From CAYQLK01 sp964426075 (GTDB lineage: Bacteria; Patescibacteriota; Microgenomatia; CAYQLK01): a DNA stretch of 55,080 bases. Positions 32,735-42,244 of the stretch are shown here, piece by piece. The notes beneath the pieces were generated by a model, which saw only the letters and a list, made by a program, of their open reading frames with translations, made no database searches and was not told the DNA's origin. Position numbers and translations under genes: made by a program. The DNA lies in assembly GCA_964426075.1 (NCBI GenBank), contig CAYROP010000001.1, forward strand, positions 1-55,080, given 5' to 3'. Numbering within the stretch: the stretch's first letter is position 1; every line of letters begins with the position of its first letter.

Positions 32735-33565
32735 TTACTGAGTAAATGCAAATAATCCTAAGTAGTCTGAGTTGAATTGATTGCCATTTTCGACATTTGT
32801 TTCAAGAGTAGACCATGCGTTTTGACTAAAATCAAAATGGTTAATCGTTAACCCTGTTATATCCTGATCTTTAAGTTTAACAACAGCAGGACGATTAAGT
32901 TTTGGAGCAATTGAAAAAATAGCCACAGTTCGGCCTTTAATGTTACCAACAGGAATTGGAATTCCTAGAGTTTCAGCCACTAAAACATAATAGTCGCTTG
33001 TGACAGCGCCTGAAGGAATTTCTACATCAAGTGTGCCAGTTGGCCCAATAATATTAGATGCTTCTGGAGTAATTTTTTCTAGAACAAATGGAATAGTTGA
33101 AACAAATTGTTTGTTGTTTTTTATACCGTTTATCTTAAGGCTGCCAGTTTTTACATTGTCATCGTATCGACAAACCCCTTTTGAGCAGGCGCCTAGGGTA
33201 ATTTCTGTTTTGTAAGCACTTTTAGTTAAATCAATTTGACCAATCGAACCTTGCTGTAGATTGCCAGCCTGATAAAGAATCTCGAAATCAAGTGAAGAAA
33301 AACTCTGGTGGTTTGTGACAGTCAAAATCAATGCATGACCATCAGCTCTTGGAACAAGACCAATATATGGTCTATCTTTGGCATCTAGATCTCTTAGGTC
33401 GATCGATTCGCCTTCAATTGCGCTATCTGCAGACTCCGAACCAGTACCAACCCCAACGAATTTAAAAACCAAGGCTAAAAAAATTAAACTTAAAAAAATT
33501 GGCAGAATAATTTTAAGTGTTGGATAGCGAGTAAAAACAGCTTTAGCTTTTTGTGGTAAATGCAT
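32735..33565 (-). CDS. Membrane-anchored extracytoplasmic protein of unknown function
   Basis: The 276-residue protein is not recognised. After a basic N-terminus it has one membrane helix (about 17-37), an acidic stretch (ESADSAIEGE), and a beta-rich extracytoplasmic part. The segment HALILTVTNHQSFSSLDFEILYQ and a Cys pair in CSKGVC suggest a cohesin-like or Ig-like fold with a disulphide; a second part (PSGAVTSDYYVLVAE, VKLKDQDI) resembles domains seen in surface proteins. ATG at 33565 is preferred to a TTG at 33622, which overlaps recO. It is located between recO (10 bp) and glyS (4 bp). Confidence 0.7.
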   Translation of the reverse strand: MHLPQKAKAVFTRYPTLKIILPIFLSLIFLALVFKFVGVGTGSESADSAIEGESIDLRDLDAKDRPYIGLVPRADGHALILTVTNHQSFSSLDFEILYQAGNLQQGSIGQIDLTKSAYKTEITLGACSKGVCRYDDNVKTGSLKINGIKNNKQFVSTIPFVLEKITPEASNIIGPTGTLDVEIPSGAVTSDYYVLVAETLGIPIPVGNIKGRTVAIFSIAPKLNRPAVVKLKDQDITGLTINHFDFSQNAWSTLETNVENGNQFNSDYLGLFAFTQ

Positions 33566-33575
33566 CTGCGTAATA

Positions 33576-34232
33576 TTATGCCAAAACAGGTCGATATGAC
33601 AAGGTAACAAATGAGCGACCAATTATTTCTTCAAGACTAGACTTAAGCGAATCTTTTAAAGATTTTAATGGCACAAAATCTGAAGTTAATAGGGAAGGCA
33701 GACTTTGTTGTGATAAAGTCACTGCTGATTCATATGTAGACAGGTTGGAAAAATTAGATTTATGAAGACTAAAAAATCCCGATTCTTCCAAGACTTTAAT
33801 TTCAAAACGACTAAGTAAACAGTCTATTTGTGTACTTGTAAGTTTTTTGGTGTTTAGCAAATTAATAGTTGTTTGGAGAAGATCAAATATTTCCCCCTGT
33901 GATTCTCCATGACTAAATAACCTACCAACTATTTCCAGCATATAAAAAACAGGATGGGTCAAGGTAAAATCTTTTTTTACTCTGGAAAAACTATCGATTG
34001 TTGAAGCCTCATTAATAATGTCAATACTTTTTCCTCTAACTATAAAGAGATCTACGAGATTAAATAGTTCTAAACTACCAGACTTGCGAGAAGTTGGCTT
34101 ACGAATACCATGCGCAATGGCCTCATGCAAACCAAGATCAGGTGAAAAAAAAGTTACAATCCGGTCTGCTTCCGAAAATCTTCTTCGCGAAACAATAATT
34201 GCTTTAGTACGATAAGACCGAGTCTGCGACAT
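33576..34232 (-). CDS. recO: DNA repair protein RecO
   Basis: RecO helps RecR load RecA on SSB-coated DNA. The 218-residue protein has an N-terminal OB fold (RSYRTKAIIVSRRRFSEADRIVTFFSP, GLHEAIAHGIRKPTSR, LELFNLVDLFI), a helical middle, and a C-terminal part with SRFEIKVLEESGFF. There is no visible zinc-binding cysteine cluster. It is slightly short for the family. It lies 36 bp after the DUF4012 gene and ends 10 bp before an unknown membrane protein. Confidence 0.92.
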   Translation of the reverse strand: MSQTRSYRTKAIIVSRRRFSEADRIVTFFSPDLGLHEAIAHGIRKPTSRKSGSLELFNLVDLFIVRGKSIDIINEASTIDSFSRVKKDFTLTHPVFYMLEIVGRLFSHGESQGEIFDLLQTTINLLNTKKLTSTQIDCLLSRFEIKVLEESGFFSLHKSNFSNLSTYESAVTLSQQSLPSLLTSDFVPLKSLKDSLKSSLEEIIGRSFVTLSYRPVLA

Positions 34233-34268
34233 AGTTTAATTATTGACTAATGACAAAGTGTAAAATCT

Positions 34269-36158
34269 CTATATATCTAACTTTATCTCCTGGTCACCAG
34301 TTAGGTCAAACGACTCTTTTTTCTTGCCATCGACATTAATTATATGTGGGACTGGGCCTTTGCCAGATTGTTTTTGGATAAGAATTTTATAGTCATTACT
34401 TGCCTTGAAAGGTAATTCATATACAACCTCGATTTGAGACGTACCTAAAGGACGTAGCGTGAAAAATCCCTCAAAAACTGTCTTACCAAGGTCGTCATAA
34501 GTAACTATTTCTGTTTCAGAACCAGTTGAGCTGGTAAGTTTTGACCCTTGAGGAACAAACACTCTAATCCAATCTCTATAGATACCGTTTAGACATAACC
34601 CCTCTGTTCTTTCGAGTGAGCAATTGTCGGCCGCTCTTGGATTTTTGAGATTAATTGTTACCTTTTTAATGATTTTTCCGTCATCGACTTCAATGTCTTG
34701 AGTTACAGTTTGCTGAATATAGAGATTGCTTTTGGCACCTGCAAAATTACTATCCACCACTGACAAATAGTCACTTTCTGCTTGTTTAATTTTTCCTGCA
34801 TAGCCTAGTTTTTCTGAAGCTATTTGGGTTTTTTCGTCTTTAAAATTAAGCATCACGTCTTTTTGTGCCAAAAGTTTGAGTCCAAGTTCAATTAATTTTG
34901 GTAGTGTGTCTTTATTTGCGCTCAAACTTTTATCCATAATTGCATTCATTAAAACCCCAATTAAGGCTTTCCTTTCCTCGACAACAAAACCTCTGGGTTG
35001 ACCAGAACTTTCAAGAAGTGCGTAAACTATCTGAGGACAATCGCAAGCAGATACTATTTCGTTGGTATATTTAACCCCCTCTATCTCGATTGGTCCAAGC
35101 ACATTCAAAATATCAGAAAGTGCTCTGGTATTAACCGTAAAATAACCGTCAACTTGCTGATACTGAGGAGTAAGTTTGTATAAATCTTCAAAGTCAGAAA
35201 GAGAGGTTGGAAGATCTGGTGAAAGATTAGAATCACGAAGATTAAAAGTGTCAACCAAAGGCAAATATTTAATGATTGCTTCTGGAGCAGGAGGCTTATT
35301 TGTGATCGTGTCGTCGAGATCGTAAATGTTGTCAGAACCTTCAGCTTTGACTAAAGCCTTGTCTATATTTAAGTAAGCATAGGCAGTAATAAATCCCCCA
35401 CCCGGTCTTAACTCTTTGTCGTTGAGAAAAAGAACCATGTATTTTTTGGCTCTGTCGTCTCCCATAATACTAGGTAAAACTTCTAGCAGTGGCTTGGTTT
35501 CAGTTAACACTTTTTCGCCCTGCACAAGATAACTTTTAGCAAGATTAATGTTAGTTTTTGGTTTACCTGGAATAAAATCTGGATACCTGTTGGCATTAAT
35601 TTGCGCCATCTCCTTGTTAGCTTTGGATAATTTTTCGTTTACTTTATCTAATTCTGGAGTAATTTTTGATAAGGTTTGTATTGCTTTTTGCATTCTGTCT
35701 TGGGCCGTTCCTCCCAAGAAGTCTCCACTACCAAGACCAAGCAGATCAGCGTATGGCTCAATAGATTCAGTAATAATTAGTCCTGCCTCAACTCCCTGGA
35801 CTCCGGCTGATAAGGCATGTTCAAGATCGGAAGGGTATGAACCGATTAGTGGAATAAATGTTAATGGTTTATAAAAGAGAGAAGCGGCCTGAGCTTTTTG
35901 TAAGTTACCTTTTGTTGAGGATAATTTAGCTTTAGTTTCTGGCAAGTTGCCTGATCTAAGTGAGGCAACAGTCAGACTCAGATCGCTTTTGGCGTTTTTG
36001 AGACTGGTGCCGATTGCAAAGGCTGGAATGCCGATATATAGGCCAAAAATTACAAAAATCCCAAGAATAATAATGATTCTTTTAAATGATCGTTTTTTTT
36101 GCTTATTGCGATAAACTTGACCATTGTGAGACTGATAATTCGTTGAAAATTTGAGCAT
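34269..36158 (-). CDS. DUF4012 membrane-anchored surface protein
   Basis: This roughly 629-residue protein has a basic N-terminus (RNKQKKRSFKR), a membrane helix (about 27-49), a coiled-coil stretch with LNKV-type heptads, and the DUF4012 core marked by YMVLFLNDKELRPGGGFITAYAYLNI. Family members are linked with polysaccharide clusters of actinobacteria, chloroflexi and CPR; biochemical function is unknown. A GTG at 36206 is another possible start (645 residues) and would overlap the sugar-transferase gene by 11 bp; neither has a ribosome site. The position at the end of the glycan cluster fits an envelope role. Confidence 0.88.
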   Translation of the reverse strand: MLKFSTNYQSHNGQVYRNKQKKRSFKRIIIILGIFVIFGLYIGIPAFAIGTSLKNAKSDLSLTVASLRSGNLPETKAKLSSTKGNLQKAQAASLFYKPLTFIPLIGSYPSDLEHALSAGVQGVEAGLIITESIEPYADLLGLGSGDFLGGTAQDRMQKAIQTLSKITPELDKVNEKLSKANKEMAQINANRYPDFIPGKPKTNINLAKSYLVQGEKVLTETKPLLEVLPSIMGDDRAKKYMVLFLNDKELRPGGGFITAYAYLNIDKALVKAEGSDNIYDLDDTITNKPPAPEAIIKYLPLVDTFNLRDSNLSPDLPTSLSDFEDLYKLTPQYQQVDGYFTVNTRALSDILNVLGPIEIEGVKYTNEIVSACDCPQIVYALLESSGQPRGFVVEERKALIGVLMNAIMDKSLSANKDTLPKLIELGLKLLAQKDVMLNFKDEKTQIASEKLGYAGKIKQAESDYLSVVDSNFAGAKSNLYIQQTVTQDIEVDDGKIIKKVTINLKNPRAADNCSLERTEGLCLNGIYRDWIRVFVPQGSKLTSSTGSETEIVTYDDLGKTVFEGFFTLRPLGTSQIEVVYELPFKASNDYKILIQKQSGKGPVPHIINVDGKKKESFDLTGDQEIKLDI

Positions 36159-36195
36159 ATTTGATGTGAATAATCTTAATAAACTAACAAAAATA

Positions 36196-36834
36196 TTAGA
36201 CAGCACCTTTTTGGGAAAGTAGAGCAGGAACTGTGAGAATTATAATCTTTAAATCATACAAGATTGAACGTTTTTTTGCATAATCTGCATCTAGTTTAAC
36301 CCTTTTTTCAAATGAAATATCGCTTCTACCGGAAACTTGCCAAGGACCTGTTAAACCGGGTTTGGCAGTTAAGAGAGTTTTTACGTGTTTTTTGGTTTCT
36401 GGAAATGCTTTCTGTTGATTAATTAGCTCGTCCGGGTAATAGGCTCTTGGACCAACTAAACTCATTTCACCTTTTAGAACATTAATAAACTGCGGCAATT
36501 CGTCAATACTTGTTTTGCGAATAAAATGCCCTAAAGGTGTCACCCTAGGGTCATCTGAAAGTTTGTATGAATTTTTTTTGTATTCCTCATAAAGTTTTTT
36601 AAATTTTGGGTCGCTTTGCAGTAAAAGATGAGCATCTTTTATCATCGAACGGAACTTATACATTTTGAATGATTTTCCATCTTTTCCGCTTCTTTTCGGC
36701 ACATCTGCAAACACCGGACCAGGACTGGATCTTTTGATTGCTATAGCAATGACTGGAAAAATTAGACACAAAATGGTCATCCCAACTAGAGAACCGACTA
36801 TATCGATTGTTCGTTTTGCGAAATCGTAAAACAT
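36196..36834 (-). CDS. Bacterial sugar transferase (undecaprenyl-phosphate glycosylphosphotransferase)
   Basis: This 212-residue enzyme starts glycan assembly by moving a sugar-1-phosphate from a nucleotide sugar onto undecaprenyl phosphate. It has one membrane hairpin (about 10-32), YKFRSM, TPLGHFIRKTSIDELPQ, MSLVGPRAYY and KPGLTGPWQVSGRS, the full PglC/WcaJ catalytic core. There is no N-terminal multi-helix domain, so it is the short form. It lies 3 bp after manC and would initiate the glycan made by the transferases upstream. Confidence 0.93.
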   Translation of the reverse strand: MFYDFAKRTIDIVGSLVGMTILCLIFPVIAIAIKRSSPGPVFADVPKRSGKDGKSFKMYKFRSMIKDAHLLLQSDPKFKKLYEEYKKNSYKLSDDPRVTPLGHFIRKTSIDELPQFINVLKGEMSLVGPRAYYPDELINQQKAFPETKKHVKTLLTAKPGLTGPWQVSGRSDISFEKRVKLDADYAKKRSILYDLKIIILTVPALLSQKGAV

Positions 36835-36837
36835 TGT

Positions 36838-37941
36838 TTAAAGATAGTCCTCGTGCCCTTCCTCTCTAAGTTTAACCACAGCATCTTTAACCTTACCACT
36901 AGCATCTTTGGCAACAACTAGTAGTGCATCTTGAGTATCAACGATAATTAACCCCTTAACACCAACCGCGACAAGCATTTTATTACTGTTGGTCGAAAAG
37001 AGTAAATTATCACTGGACTCGACTGTGATTGATTTGCCAGTTGAAACATTATCTTCAGGTAATACACCAAGCTCGTCCTTTAAAACATCCCAAGTACCTA
37101 CGTCACTCCAGCCTAAATCAGCAGAGATTACCAACCTTTCAGTTGGACCGAGCTTCTCAAGGATAGCGAGGTCAATTGAGGTTTTTTCAATTGTGGCAAA
37201 CAAGTCTTTTACCGCTTTACTGGAACTGTCTCCATTTTTGACCAACTCTGAAATTTTTAATAATGTTTTGTAAGTGGTTGGCGCGAATTCTTGGTAATAA
37301 TTAAGTAGCGTCTTGGTTGACCAAACCGAGTAACCTAAGTGCCAAAGATATTCCCAAGATTCGAGAAATTCCTGAGCTTTTTCAAGACTAGGTTTTTCAA
37401 TTTGGGAGATGAATTCGAATAATCCTAAATCTTCGATCTTTTCAAGCATTTTACCTGTTTTGATATATCCTAGTTGTGTACTAGGAAATGTCGCTCTAAC
37501 GCCAAGCTCGACAATCTTTGAAGTTTTCGCACTGACTTCTGCGGCCTTGCGGAGAGATTTTAGAAAATTTTTCTCATTTTTAATTAAGTGATCACTCCAG
37601 AGACTAATTACCGTTGGGTTGTTAAATTTAGTATCTAACATCATCGCAGCAAAACCTATTGCAGCCATAGTGTCTCTGCCTTCTGGTTCGATAATAATAT
37701 TTTCAAGTGGAATATGAGGAGCCTGGGAAACAATATGGCCGACAAATTCTCTCCTTGCCACCGGAAAGATATTTGCAGATCCAAATTCTTTTTCAAGACT
37801 AGTGATTAATTTTTCGAAAGTACTTTTGCCACCAATTAATGGTTGAAACTGTTTAGGTTTGTCTGACCTTGATGCTGGCCACATTCTTGACCCGCTACCA
37901 CCACAAAAAATTGCAATTTTTACTGATTGGTTGTTTGTCAT
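36838..37941 (-). CDS. manC: Mannose-1-phosphate guanylyltransferase
   Basis: This enzyme makes GDP-mannose from GTP and mannose-1-phosphate. The 367-residue protein has the nucleotidyltransferase start FCGGSGSRMWPASRSDKPKQFQPL, IIIEPEGRDTMAAIGFA, ISLWSDHLI, GYIKTG, FVEKP equivalent (QIEKPSLEKA), and SADLGWSDVGTWD near the C-terminus. The isomerase domain of bifunctional ManC proteins is absent. It overlaps the next gene by 4 bp. It would supply mannose donors for the GT4 and PIG-V-like enzymes here. Confidence 0.92.
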   Translation of the reverse strand: MTNNQSVKIAIFCGGSGSRMWPASRSDKPKQFQPLIGGKSTFEKLITSLEKEFGSANIFPVARREFVGHIVSQAPHIPLENIIIEPEGRDTMAAIGFAAMMLDTKFNNPTVISLWSDHLIKNEKNFLKSLRKAAEVSAKTSKIVELGVRATFPSTQLGYIKTGKMLEKIEDLGLFEFISQIEKPSLEKAQEFLESWEYLWHLGYSVWSTKTLLNYYQEFAPTTYKTLLKISELVKNGDSSSKAVKDLFATIEKTSIDLAILEKLGPTERLVISADLGWSDVGTWDVLKDELGVLPEDNVSTGKSITVESSDNLLFSTNSNKMLVAVGVKGLIIVDTQDALLVVAKDASGKVKDAVVKLREEGHEDYL

Positions 37942-39008
37942 AGATATTTTGCTATATTTTGGATAAATTGACTCTGGCGGTATTTTAGCGCATTTTGATA
38001 GAGTTTGTCAGCTTTGAAGCTTGCCTTTTCAAAAACTTTGACCGCATTAATTAGAGACTTGGAAGTTTGTTTCTCATAAAGTATTCCGGTGATACCATTA
38101 ATTACTGTTTCTTTAACCCCCCCACTATTTAGGCCTATTACAGGTGTGCAAAGAGCTTGAGATTCAACAGATGTTATACCAAAATCTTCATCTTGAGGCA
38201 TAATCATTGCCTGTGATCGAGAAACGATATCAGCAACCTTAGAATCGTCAACCCATCCAGTAAAAATGATGTTATTTTTTGCAATCTTTTTAAGCCTAGA
38301 CATATCGTCTCCCACCCCGACAATTATTAATTTTTTTTCAGGTAGCTTGTTAAATGCTTGGATAGCGTAATCTATCCTTTTCCATTTTTCTAAACGAGAA
38401 ACAATAACAAATTGGTTAGGGTTTTTTGAAACCATTCTTTTTTTAAAATAAAAATCACCAGCAAATGGATAAACAACTTGACTACTAAGTCTATAAATAG
38501 TTTTTATTTTTTGTTGAATATTTTGCGAATTGGCTAAAAGTATATCGGGGCGATTAGTCGCTAGCACATCATAAAATTTTAACCATTTAAAAACAGGAGA
38601 CATTATATTTTGAAGAAGGTTATTGTTTATATATCTTTTTAAATTTTGTTGAGAATATAAAAATCTAGGTGGCGAGTTAATATATCCGATATGGATAGCT
38701 TCTGGTTTTGTAATTACGGCTTTAGCAAAAAGCGTCGTAATTGAAATTATTCGATCATAGCTTGTTAGGTCAAAAGACTCATAAGCGAGTGGTAATAGCG
38801 GCAAATAAGGTTTGGGATTTTGCGCTGATCTGGGAAATTTTTGCAACCAGGAAGATATTATTTTTGATTTAAATCTTTCTGGAACTACCTCTGGATTATA
38901 GATGGCAGTGTATATTTGGGAATCTGGATACTGGTCAGCTAGACACCAAAGTAGTTTTTCGGCTCCACCAGACTGGGTGATAGGATCAAATATTAATGCT
39001 ATTTTCAT
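37938..39008 (-). CDS. GT4 family glycosyltransferase
   Basis: The 356-residue GT-B enzyme has the N-terminal motif IFDPITQSGGAEKLLWCLA and the nucleotide-sugar site PQDEDFGITSVESQALCTPVIGLNSGG, with the E-x7-E pair. The middle reads FVIVSRLEKWKRIDYAIQAF. It resembles mannosyl- and glucosyltransferases acting on GDP- or UDP-sugars; the donor is not determined. Its start overlaps the previous GT4 gene by 23 bp and its end overlaps manC by 4 bp. Confidence 0.88.
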   Translation of the reverse strand: MKIALIFDPITQSGGAEKLLWCLADQYPDSQIYTAIYNPEVVPERFKSKIISSWLQKFPRSAQNPKPYLPLLPLAYESFDLTSYDRIISITTLFAKAVITKPEAIHIGYINSPPRFLYSQQNLKRYINNNLLQNIMSPVFKWLKFYDVLATNRPDILLANSQNIQQKIKTIYRLSSQVVYPFAGDFYFKKRMVSKNPNQFVIVSRLEKWKRIDYAIQAFNKLPEKKLIIVGVGDDMSRLKKIAKNNIIFTGWVDDSKVADIVSRSQAMIMPQDEDFGITSVESQALCTPVIGLNSGGVKETVINGITGILYEKQTSKSLINAVKVFEKASFKADKLYQNALKYRQSQFIQNIAKYL

Positions 39009-40089
39009 AAACTAAAAGTGTTTGTTCGGCTGTTTTGCACCATGAATATTTGTTTAGTTGTTTAGTACCCAGATCCACAAGTCGTTTTTTTTCGTTCTTA
39101 TGGTTTTTTAGTAAATATCTAATTTTTTTCACTAAATCAGCTACACTTTCAGGATCAAAATATAATGCTGCATGACCATATATTTCAGGAAGTGGACCAG
39201 CGTTAGAACAAATGACGGGTGTTTTCATAGCCATCGCCTCTAATCCTGGGACTCCAAAACCTTCTGACTTTGAAGGAAATAAGAAAAACATTGACTGTTG
39301 ATAAAGTGAGGCTATTTCGGAATCTTCAAGATTTTCTAAAAAAATGAATTGATTACTGCCGTTTGTAAGTTTTTTTATCTCACTTAGATTTTTGTTAAAC
39401 TTGCTAACAATTACAAACTGTAATTCTGGAATTTTTTTAATCGCCTCGACTGCGAGTGTAAGATTTTTGTATGGATAACTATTACCGATATATAAGCAAT
39501 AATTTTGTTTAATTGAGTACTTTTTATAATCGAACATTTTTTTTACTCTGATATTTTTAAATTGATCAGCACCTTCATATATTGAGGTTATTTTGTGCTC
39601 TTTACACTTAGGATAAGCAGATAAGATGCGATTTTTTGAGTAGTTAGAAGGTGTAATGATAGCTATTGATCTATTAATTGCGTGGCCGATAACTTTTTGA
39701 TAGACAAAATGCTTTAACTCGTATACGAACCTCGTTCGAGTTGAAGCAGAAAAGTCCTTATATTCGCTCTTTATAAGATCATGAATCGTAACTACGAATG
39801 GTTTATTGTAAAAAATTGGATGATTGAAATGAGTAAAATGAACCAAGTCTGGTTTTTGAGAATTAATTAGCTGAATAAGTTTAAATTGTTCACTAAACCC
39901 GTAATGTCCAATTTTTGTTTTAATAACTGACAAATTTTTCTGGTTATGTATTTGAGCAGTGTCGTGAGTAACTAAAACAAATTCGTGTTGAGGTGCAAGC
40001 TGGACTAGATTATTAACCAAGTTTTGACTATATCTGCCAATTCCTGTGTGTTTGGGACCAAAAAGTCTTGCATCAATTAATATTCGCAT
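38986..40089 (-). CDS. GT4 family glycosyltransferase
   Basis: The 367-residue GT-B enzyme starts ILIDARLFGPKHTGIGRYSQNLV, continues VVTIHDLI and IITPSNYSKNRIL, has NCLYIGNSYPYKNLTLA-type strand, and carries the donor site FPSKSEGFGVPGLEAMAMKTPVICSNAGPLPEI with E-x7-E. The SxGxGxY start groups it with mannosyltransferases such as WbaZ-like proteins; three similar GT4 genes occur at 46788, 47881 and 51510. Overlaps the following GT4 gene by 23 bp. Confidence 0.88.
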   Translation of the reverse strand: MRILIDARLFGPKHTGIGRYSQNLVNNLVQLAPQHEFVLVTHDTAQIHNQKNLSVIKTKIGHYGFSEQFKLIQLINSQKPDLVHFTHFNHPIFYNKPFVVTIHDLIKSEYKDFSASTRTRFVYELKHFVYQKVIGHAINRSIAIITPSNYSKNRILSAYPKCKEHKITSIYEGADQFKNIRVKKMFDYKKYSIKQNYCLYIGNSYPYKNLTLAVEAIKKIPELQFVIVSKFNKNLSEIKKLTNGSNQFIFLENLEDSEIASLYQQSMFFLFPSKSEGFGVPGLEAMAMKTPVICSNAGPLPEIYGHAALYFDPESVADLVKKIRYLLKNHKNEKKRLVDLGTKQLNKYSWCKTAEQTLLVYENSINI

Positions 40090-40091
40090 TA

Positions 40092-41003
40092 TTAGAAATA
40101 CTTCAACTGAAATATTTTGATGTTTTTTTTGACATCAATAAAAAGAAAAATAAACAGCTCTAGAATCTTTGGATATTTATTACTGTAATGCTTTTGATAA
40201 AAAATTTTCATTGTTTCATAAAAGTGTTTTGAAGTTCGAATTCTGGTTTCAGTACTCGCCTTGGATTTTTTCTCTGAGTGTTTTTTTATTCCAGAAGAAA
40301 TACCTTTTGTGTGTAATACGATTGAAGAGGGATTATAAAAGATCTGATAACCTGCTTGTTTTGCCCGGTAGCTAAAATCAATATCTTCGGCATACATAAA
40401 AAAATCTTCATCAAGTAAACCAATTTTATTAATAACTTCTTTTTTAATTAACATAAACGCACCTGAAGGTGAATCAATCTCGTGAACTTTATCCATTGAT
40501 TTGTACAACATGTGGTATTGGCTAAATTTTGGATTGGACGGAAAAAACTTTTCAAGACCCATAAAATAACTAAATGATGCCCAAGGAGTAGGGAATCCGC
40601 GATGTGATGCTGGATCAATTTGACCGTTTGATAGTGTCAATTTGGGAGTAACAATACCCGCTTTTGGATGAATTTTAAGAAAGTCCACCATTTTAACAAT
40701 TGTGTCTTTTGAAACTTTTGTATCAGGATTAAGTAGTAATATATAACTACCTTTTGATTTTTTAATTCCGATATTACAACCTGCAGCGAACCCGATGTTT
40801 TCTTGGTTATTTACTATTGTAAGCCAAGGTAGTTTGAGTGCTTTAATCTGAGAAATACTATCATCACTTGAAGCGTTATCAACTACTATACAATTTAGTT
40901 TAAAATTTGATTTTAAACATGATTTTAAACTAAAAACGCAGTTTTTAAGATAAATTCCAGCATTGTAATTAACTATAACGATATCGACCGTGGGTTTAGT
41001 CAT
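40092..41003 (-). CDS. GT2 family glycosyltransferase (rhamnosyltransferase-like)
   Basis: The 303-residue GT-A enzyme has VDIVIVNYNAGIYLKNCV, the nucleotide site CIVVDNASSDDS, ENIGFAAGCNIGIKKS, LLLNPDTKVS with DxD-like Asp, DSPSGAFMLIKKEV and LDEDFFMYAEDIDFSYRAK with the catalytic ED. The C-terminus carries amphipathic and hydrophobic helices. It is 2 bp from both neighbours, in the middle of the glycan cluster. Confidence 0.9.
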   Translation of the reverse strand: MTKPTVDIVIVNYNAGIYLKNCVFSLKSCLKSNFKLNCIVVDNASSDDSISQIKALKLPWLTIVNNQENIGFAAGCNIGIKKSKGSYILLLNPDTKVSKDTIVKMVDFLKIHPKAGIVTPKLTLSNGQIDPASHRGFPTPWASFSYFMGLEKFFPSNPKFSQYHMLYKSMDKVHEIDSPSGAFMLIKKEVINKIGLLDEDFFMYAEDIDFSYRAKQAGYQIFYNPSSIVLHTKGISSGIKKHSEKKSKASTETRIRTSKHFYETMKIFYQKHYSNKYPKILELFIFLFIDVKKNIKIFQLKYF

Positions 41004-41005
41004 AA

Positions 41006-42244
41006 TTATTTTTTTGTTAAATCCCTATATATTCCGTCAAGTTTATTGCCGATGACTTCCCACTCGTAAACATTCTCTACTAATTTGCGAGCGTTTTTTG
41101 AAACTTTTTCCCTTAATGGTTTATTTTTTAGTAATTTAACCACCATATCGGCTACCTGTTCAGGGGTTTCTCCTACGAGAACACTGTTATTGTTTTGGGC
41201 TTCAATACCTTCAATGCCAACTGGGGTGGCAACGACTGGCGTACCAATTGCCATTGACTCTAATATCTTTAGCTTTGTTCCGGACCCAATCCTAATTGGA
41301 GCAACAGAAAGCCATGATTTAGACAATATTTCTTTTTTAACATCTTCCTCAACAAAGCCAGTTACGGTGATATTTTCTGAATTAAGCTTGGCAACATCAT
41401 TACTTAACATTCTCTGTATACCTTTTGGGAGTAATGGGCCGACAATATAAAGATGAGCGTCAATTTGACTAGTAACAAGTGGCCAAATATTTTTTACGAA
41501 GAAAAATGCTGCATCAGTGTTGGCAAAATAACGAAAATTGCCAAGGAAAACAACGGTTGGCTTGGGATATTTTTTGGTTTTTGTTGGGACATAATGCTTA
41601 GTATCAACACCATTTGGAATTAAGTCCGTAGCAACATTTATTTTTCTTTTTTTAAGGAATGATGTTAGTAATTTTCTGTCAATTTCACTGGCAAATGTAA
41701 CCTTATCAAAAAATTGACATACTTGAACTTCATAATTGAGCATTTTTCTAGCATCAATATAACCTATGAGTTTGAGTAATGGATTTTTTTTCTGCTGTGC
41801 GTTTCTAAAATATACTTGAGCTTCTACATCAACTTTGGCAAGTAAGATTGGAATTTTTATTTTGTCACGAACTGCCAGCAGACTCTGAGCCATATAAAAG
41901 GTTTCAAGATGGATTAGGTCGGGTTTTTCTTTTTTGATAACTTCAAGAATTAAATTTTCTGTTTCAGATGAAAAATTATTAACTACAGTCAAAAATGAAT
42001 ATTTGGTAAATAGTGTCCTAACTAAGTTTTGTACAGACCATGCTTTTCTTCTTAGAACTGGATAAATCTTAAAACCCTGTTTTTCCAATACTTTTACATC
42101 CTTAAACTCGTCTGTGTTTTTTAGTAAACATATAAGAACAATTTCATGTTTTTGGCTTAGTTTTTTTAGAAAATTGTAAACTCTGACTTTTCCGCCAGTA
42201 ATCGGCGGATAAGGAATGTATGGAGAAATAAGCAATACCTTCAT
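41006..42244 (-). CDS. GT4 family glycosyltransferase
   Basis: The 412-residue GT-B enzyme starts LLISPYIPYPPITGGKVRVYNFLKKLS, has LIPNGVDTKHY and VFLGNFRYFANTDAAFFF, and the donor site SVAPIRIGSGTKLKILESMAIGTPVVATPVGIEGI. This arrangement is close to sugar transferases of exopolysaccharide pathways (Stp1-like). It abuts the GT39-type gene upstream and the GT2 gene downstream. Confidence 0.88.
   Translation of the reverse strand: MKVLLISPYIPYPPITGGKVRVYNFLKKLSQKHEIVLICLLKNTDEFKDVKVLEKQGFKIYPVLRRKAWSVQNLVRTLFTKYSFLTVVNNFSSETENLILEVIKKEKPDLIHLETFYMAQSLLAVRDKIKIPILLAKVDVEAQVYFRNAQQKKNPLLKLIGYIDARKMLNYEVQVCQFFDKVTFASEIDRKLLTSFLKKRKINVATDLIPNGVDTKHYVPTKTKKYPKPTVVFLGNFRYFANTDAAFFFVKNIWPLVTSQIDAHLYIVGPLLPKGIQRMLSNDVAKLNSENITVTGFVEEDVKKEILSKSWLSVAPIRIGSGTKLKILESMAIGTPVVATPVGIEGIEAQNNNSVLVGETPEQVADMVVKLLKNKPLREKVSKNARKLVENVYEWEVIGNKLDGIYRDLTKK

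Noticed and set aside
41085..41450. A 121-codon plus-strand open frame opposite a GT4 gene.
   Set aside because: Low-complexity composition from the antisense of a real gene; no independent support.
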